Assembly (NCBI GenBank): GCA_002365025.1
Contig: DEYX01000108.1
Coordinates: 1-8,823, forward strand
DNA from: Hungatella sp. UBA3147
GTDB taxonomy: Bacteria > Bacillota > Clostridia > Lachnospirales > Lachnospiraceae
DNA: 8,823 bases
Direction: 5' to 3'
Part shown: positions 6,682-8,823 of the stretch, piece by piece
Layout of the letters: each line of letters begins with the position of its first letter
Numbering within the stretch: the stretch's first letter is position 1
Made by a program: the position numbers and the translations under genes
The notes under the pieces: generated by a model
Told to the model about the DNA's origin: nothing
The model's input: only the letters and a program-made list of their open reading frames with translations
Databases searched by the model: none

Positions 6682-6695
6682 TTGGTAATTACCAA
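6682..6695. promoter_or_regulatory. Perfect 14-bp palindrome at the modA start site: candidate operator
   Basis: TTGGTAATTACCAA is a perfect palindrome immediately downstream of the modA -10, covering roughly -4 to +10 of the predicted transcript. This is a classic position for repression. The divergent gene at 6855 encodes a DNA-binding protein with a molybdate-binding-like domain, the obvious candidate to bind here. Confidence 0.65.
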
Positions 6696-6698
6696 TTC

Positions 6699-6727
6699 AT
6701 TTTAGTTGAAATTTTAAGGAATGTCAA
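6699..6727 (-). promoter_or_regulatory. Predicted modABC promoter
   Basis: On the minus strand, a perfect TTGACA (6727-6722) is followed after 17 bp by TAAAAT (6704-6699). The predicted start is near 6692, giving a leader of about 80 nt before the modA ATG. Confidence 0.8.
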
Positions 6728-6790
6728 TGCCAATCTAATTATATAATAACATCGGGATTTAAACCGGCTTTTGCCGCTTTGATTGACATT
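6720..6790. repeat. 9-bp inverted repeat pair covering both divergent -35 elements
   Basis: AATGTCAAT (6720-6728) and ATTGACATT (6782-6790) are exact reverse complements. Each contains the TTGACA of one promoter, so the shared -35 explains 6 of 9 positions; three flanking bases also agree. A 53-bp spacer separates them. It contains a CGGC-TTTT-GCCG stem (6765-6776). Confidence 0.4.
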
Positions 6791-6810
6791 GAAATGAAAT
6801 ATGCTATAAC
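6783..6810 (+). promoter_or_regulatory. Predicted promoter of the molybdate-type regulator gene
   Basis: A perfect TTGACA (6783-6788) and TATAAC (6805-6810) are separated by 16 bp. Transcription would begin near 6817, about 38 nt before the ATG at 6855. It faces away from the modA promoter. Confidence 0.7.
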
Positions 6811-6821
6811 TAATTATAACT
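6805..6821 (+). repeat. TATAACT direct repeat over the regulator -10
   Basis: TATAACT occurs at 6805-6811 and 6815-6821, a 10-bp period (one helical turn), across the -10 and start site of the regulator gene. This arrangement would suit autoregulation by a protein binding direct half-sites. AT-richness makes chance possible. Confidence 0.35.
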
Positions 6822-6854
6822 GATGGAAACCACAAGAAATGAAGAGGAAACCGT

Positions 6855-7829
6855 ATGGAAAAAATATATACCACCCAGGAAGTCGCCGATCAGCTTAAAA
6901 TCAAAAAGTCTACTGTTTATGAATTAATAAAAAGAGGAGAATTAAGGGCAAATAAGGTAGGCAAACAGATAAGGATCAGCCAGGAACAGCTGGATGAATA
7001 CTTAAAGGTTCCAAACAGCAGCAGCCCTTTCCAGGCAGATGAGTCTCTTCCCGGGATCATGGATATCCCTCTGTTTACCGCTGATTCCGCGATCCGGCAG
7101 ATGGATTATCTCCTTAACGCCAGCGGCCTGATCATAAGCAGTCAGGAATCCAGAGTTGTGGAACTGCTTCGCAGCCAGCTGAGCCTGTGTCCGGACAGCC
7201 TTCCCATCCTGCATTCCTATATGAATGAATATAACAGCCTGTATTCCCTGTACTATGAAAAGACCCATATGGCACTCACTTCTTTCTGCACCAGCCGGGA
7301 AGGACAGGAAATCGAGCAGATTCAAAGCCTGCTGCCAGGAAAAGAAGCAGTAATCATCCATATCTGCAGCCTTTTAGCAGGTTTTTATATCAGAAAAGGA
7401 AATCCAAAGGACATACACACCCTAAAGGATATATGCCGGCCAGATATCCGGTTCATAAACAGGGAGAAGGGAAACGGATACCGGATCTATCTGGATTCCA
7501 GCCTTACGGCCCAAAGCATTGAAAAAAACGCTATTCACGGATACCAGAAAGAATGCCTCTCCCATATGTCAGCAGCAAATGCAGTCGCATCGGGAGCCGC
7601 TGATGCGGGCATCGGCGATATCTCCCACCTGGCTGCATACCCGCAGTTGGATTATATCTCTTTATCCTCCGTCTCTATGGACTTAGTCTTTTCTAAAGAA
7701 GCACTGAACCATCCGGCCTTTCAAAGGATTGCCGACACCATAAGTTCCCAGGAATTTAAAAACAGTCTCCTTCCATTTAAGGGATATGAAATTGGTAAGA
7801 CAGGTAATTGTACATTTGTGAATCGCTGA
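6855..7829 (+). CDS. HTH (excisionase-type) regulator with periplasmic-binding-like molybdate domain
   Basis: This is a predicted one-component transcription factor of 324 aa. Residues 1-51 form a MerR/excisionase-type winged helix (TTQEVADQLKIKKSTVYELI, then GELRANKVGKQIRISQEQLDEYL). After a linker (about 52-85), residues 86-320 resemble the PBP_like/COG1910 molybdate-binding-like domain: LLPGKEAVIIHICSLLAGFY, IRKGNPKDI (179-187), INREKGNGYRIYLD (201-214), IHGYQKECLSHMSAANAVAS (227-246), GAADAGIGD (247-255) and GYEIGKTG (310-317). There is no signal peptide, so the domain should sense ligand in the cytoplasm. ATG 6855 has GAGGA 6 nt upstream. Divergence from modABC across 243 bp with matched promoters implies control of molybdate uptake; the ligand and sign of regulation are inferred. 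Confidence 0.88.
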   Translation: MEKIYTTQEVADQLKIKKSTVYELIKRGELRANKVGKQIRISQEQLDEYLKVPNSSSPFQADESLPGIMDIPLFTADSAIRQMDYLLNASGLIISSQESRVVELLRSQLSLCPDSLPILHSYMNEYNSLYSLYYEKTHMALTSFCTSREGQEIEQIQSLLPGKEAVIIHICSLLAGFYIRKGNPKDIHTLKDICRPDIRFINREKGNGYRIYLDSSLTAQSIEKNAIHGYQKECLSHMSAANAVASGAADAGIGDISHLAAYPQLDYISLSSVSMDLVFSKEALNHPAFQRIADTISSQEFKNSLLPFKGYEIGKTGNCTFVNR

Positions 7830-7865
7830 CAGCTTTTTCCAGGATATAAACTTTTCATAAAGATT

Positions 7866-7885
7866 TTAGTTGCACTCGCAACTAA
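7866..7885. promoter_or_regulatory. Perfect 8-bp dyad, operator- or terminator-like
   Basis: TTAGTTGC (7866-7873) and GCAACTAA (7878-7885) flank ACTC. The hairpin lies 36 bp after the regulator stop but is followed by TTGTGTGTT rather than a T-run, so it is at best a weak terminator. It overlaps the possible -35 at 7870-7875. The shape (TTGC-N4-GCAA core) resembles operators of MarR- or TetR-size regulators, but no such regulator is in the window. Confidence 0.5.
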
Positions 7886-7930
7886 TTGTGTGTTAAACTA
7901 GTCATGATCTAAAAAGAGTCTGCAGGCTCA

Positions 7931-7946
7931 TGCACAATTCTGTGCA
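7931..7946. other. TGCACA/TGTGCA dyad in the DUF1538 leader
   Basis: TGCACA (7931-7936) and TGTGCA (7941-7946) flank ATTC. In RNA this is a 6-bp hairpin with a 4-nt loop about 55 nt before the TTG start. It is adjacent to the 12-bp palindrome ATTCTTAAGAAT (7954-7965). Confidence 0.45.
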
Positions 7947-7960
7947 AATTATCATTCTTA

Positions 7961-8044
7961 AGAATCCCTATCATAAAAAACGGACAACAGGAGGTATCTC
8001 TTTGAATCAAAAATTAAAAGAAAAAATAGTAGAATCCCTATCAT
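7961..8044 (+). repeat. 14-bp direct repeat spanning the DUF1538 start
   Basis: AGAATCCCTATCAT occurs exactly at 7961-7974 (leader) and 8031-8044 (codons 10-15), 70 bp apart. Flanking bases differ, so it is not simply a long duplication. An exact 14-mer this close is unlikely by chance. The ribosome site and start codon lie between the copies. Confidence 0.7.
7989..7994 (+). promoter_or_regulatory. Ribosome binding site that fixes a TTG start
   Basis: AGGAGG with 7-nt spacing to TTG at 8002. No in-frame ATG lies near; the first in-frame Met is residue 33, inside the conserved region. This supports TTG as the true initiator. Confidence 0.88.
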
Positions 8045-8823
8045 CTGTCCTGCCCGTTACATGTATCGTGTTGATCCTGTGCATAACCATCACTCCCATG
8101 CCACTTGACCCACTGATGCTGTTTCTGGTAGGTGCAACACTTTTAACCGTTGGAATGGGCTTTTTCACACTTGGTGTCGACATGTCCATGATGATCATCG
8201 GGGAAAAGGCAGGTGCCCACCTGGCAAAATCCAAAAAGCTGCCGCTTATTGTTTTTGCCTGTTTTATCATTGGTTTTATTATTACCGTCGCAGAACCGGA
8301 CCTTCAGGTCCTGGCGGGACAGACGCCCGCAGTTCCTGACATGGTCCTGATCCTTTCTGTGGCCGTAGGAGTAGGGGTATTTCTGGCTATTGCATTTTTA
8401 AGAACCCTGTTTGGCTGGAGCTTATCCCATATCCTTATGATCTGCTATGCCATACTCTTTATTACATCCGCTTTTGTTCCAAAAGAATTTCTGGCTGTGG
8501 CCTTTGACTCCGGCGGAGTTACAACAGGCCCTATTACGGTGCCCTTTATCATGGCACTTGGCGTGGGTCTCTCAACCATCGGGAGGGGTAAGAATTCGGA
8601 TAGCGACAGCTTCGGTCTGGTCGCCCTTTGCTCCATCGGACCGATTCTTTCCGTTATGATACTGGGTCTGGCCTATAAATCCTCTGCCACTGATTATGAA
8701 GCCTTGACGATCAATTCCATAAACAATTCCCAGGATCTTTGGCTGGCTTTTCAGCATGAACTTCCTGATTATGCCTGGGAGGTCTTCTTGGCTCTTTTCC
8801 CCGTTTTGCTGTTCTTTATCGTA
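8002..8823 (+). CDS. DUF1538 family membrane protein (3' end outside window)
   Basis: The visible 274 residues form a polytopic membrane protein of the DUF1538 family, predicted transporter-like with unknown substrate. Signature stretches are VGMGFFTLGVDMSMM (50-64), ITVAEPDLQVLAGQ (94-107), VAFDSGGVTTGPITVPF (166-182) and DSFGLVALCSIGPI (202-215). Hydrophobic segments lie at about 15-32, 37-57, 81-98, 114-133, 141-160, 176-192, 204-224 and 258-274. The TTG start is supported by a perfect AGGAGG; the N-terminus KLKEKIVESLSSVLP is a usual family opening. The frame is open to the window edge. In related genomes DUF1538 genes often come as paired or fused domains near a PII-like regulator (recalled from family knowledge); that side is not visible. 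Function is not assigned. Confidence 0.9.
   Translation, partial: MNQKLKEKIVESLSSVLPVTCIVLILCITITPMPLDPLMLFLVGATLLTVGMGFFTLGVDMSMMIIGEKAGAHLAKSKKLPLIVFACFIIGFIITVAEPDLQVLAGQTPAVPDMVLILSVAVGVGVFLAIAFLRTLFGWSLSHILMICYAILFITSAFVPKEFLAVAFDSGGVTTGPITVPFIMALGVGLSTIGRGKNSDSDSFGLVALCSIGPILSVMILGLAYKSSATDYEALTINSINNSQDLWLAFQHELPDYAWEVFLALFPVLLFFIV

Larger units (their letters stand above)
7830..8001 (+). other. Dyad-rich intergenic region before the DUF1538 gene
   Basis: These 172 bp contain at least three separate dyads (7866-7885, 7931-7946, 7954-7965), a near-palindrome GAGTCTGCAGGCTC (7916-7929) and the first copy of a 14-bp direct repeat. No ORF or tRNA was seen and no known riboswitch was recognised. 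A weak promoter is possible: TTGCAC (7870-7875), 18 bp, then TAAACT (7894-7899) with an extended TG; this is low confidence. Confidence 0.5.

Noticed and set aside
6612..6695. Longer modA start at ATG 6695
   Set aside because: It lies upstream of the predicted transcription start and across the palindrome, and would bury the signal peptide 28 residues inside; ATG 6611 has a perfect ribosome site.
6689..6874. 61-codon minus-strand frame in the mod divergent region
   Set aside because: It covers both promoters and the first codons of the regulator, and has no ribosome site.
7941..7965. Possible Fur half-site (TGATAAT on the minus strand) before the DUF1538 gene
   Set aside because: Only one half of the 7-1-7 motif is present; the other half does not match.

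Overview
The window looks like chromosomal DNA from a spore-forming, low-to-moderate GC Gram-positive bacterium of the Clostridia, probably close to the Lachnospiraceae. Reasons: strong AGGAGG-type ribosome sites, a TTG start, a SpoVB-type sporulation flippase, a ModA lipoprotein whose lipobox is followed by an Ala/Glu/Thr linker, and Firmicute-style TTGACA/TATAAT promoters. The genus assignment is inference. I see no phage, transposon, CRISPR, tRNA or rRNA signal; the gene order reads as stable core metabolism.

Region 1 (1-1690, minus strand): an iron-sulfur cluster assembly pair. A NifS/IscS-type cysteine desulfurase is followed by a NifU/IscU-type scaffold that runs off the left edge. The pair has its own sigma-A-like promoter. 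Region 2 (1691-1873) is a divergent control region with two Fur/PerR-like boxes and an interrupted inverted repeat. Region 3 (1874-3424, plus strand) is a SpoVB-like MOP-superfamily flippase. It ends at a bidirectional terminator (3471-3498) shared with the convergent molybdate genes.

Region 4 (3512-6611, minus strand): a molybdate uptake operon modA-modB-modC, then a small molybdopterin-binding Mop protein (molbindin). Mop has its own promoter and a structured leader of about 160 nt. ModA captures molybdate outside the cell, ModB forms the channel, ModC hydrolyses ATP, and Mop probably buffers the oxyanion inside. Region 5 (6612-6854) is a compact divergent promoter region: clear modA and regulator promoters face away from each other, with a perfect 14-bp palindrome at the predicted modA start site. 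Region 6 (6855-7829, plus strand) encodes a one-component regulator, an excisionase-type helix-turn-helix fused to a periplasmic-binding-like (COG1910/PBP_like) domain. It is the natural candidate to sense molybdate and control modABC, in place of a classical ModE.

Region 7 (7830-8823, plus strand): a dyad-rich 172-bp intergenic region and the first 274 codons of a DUF1538 membrane protein (TTG start, runs off the right edge). The DUF1538 gene has no demonstrated link to molybdate.

The most interesting parts are the mod regulator with its operator, the mop leader hairpin, the paired Fur/PerR-like boxes, and the dyads plus 14-bp direct repeat around the DUF1538 start. I see no clearly new multi-gene system here.
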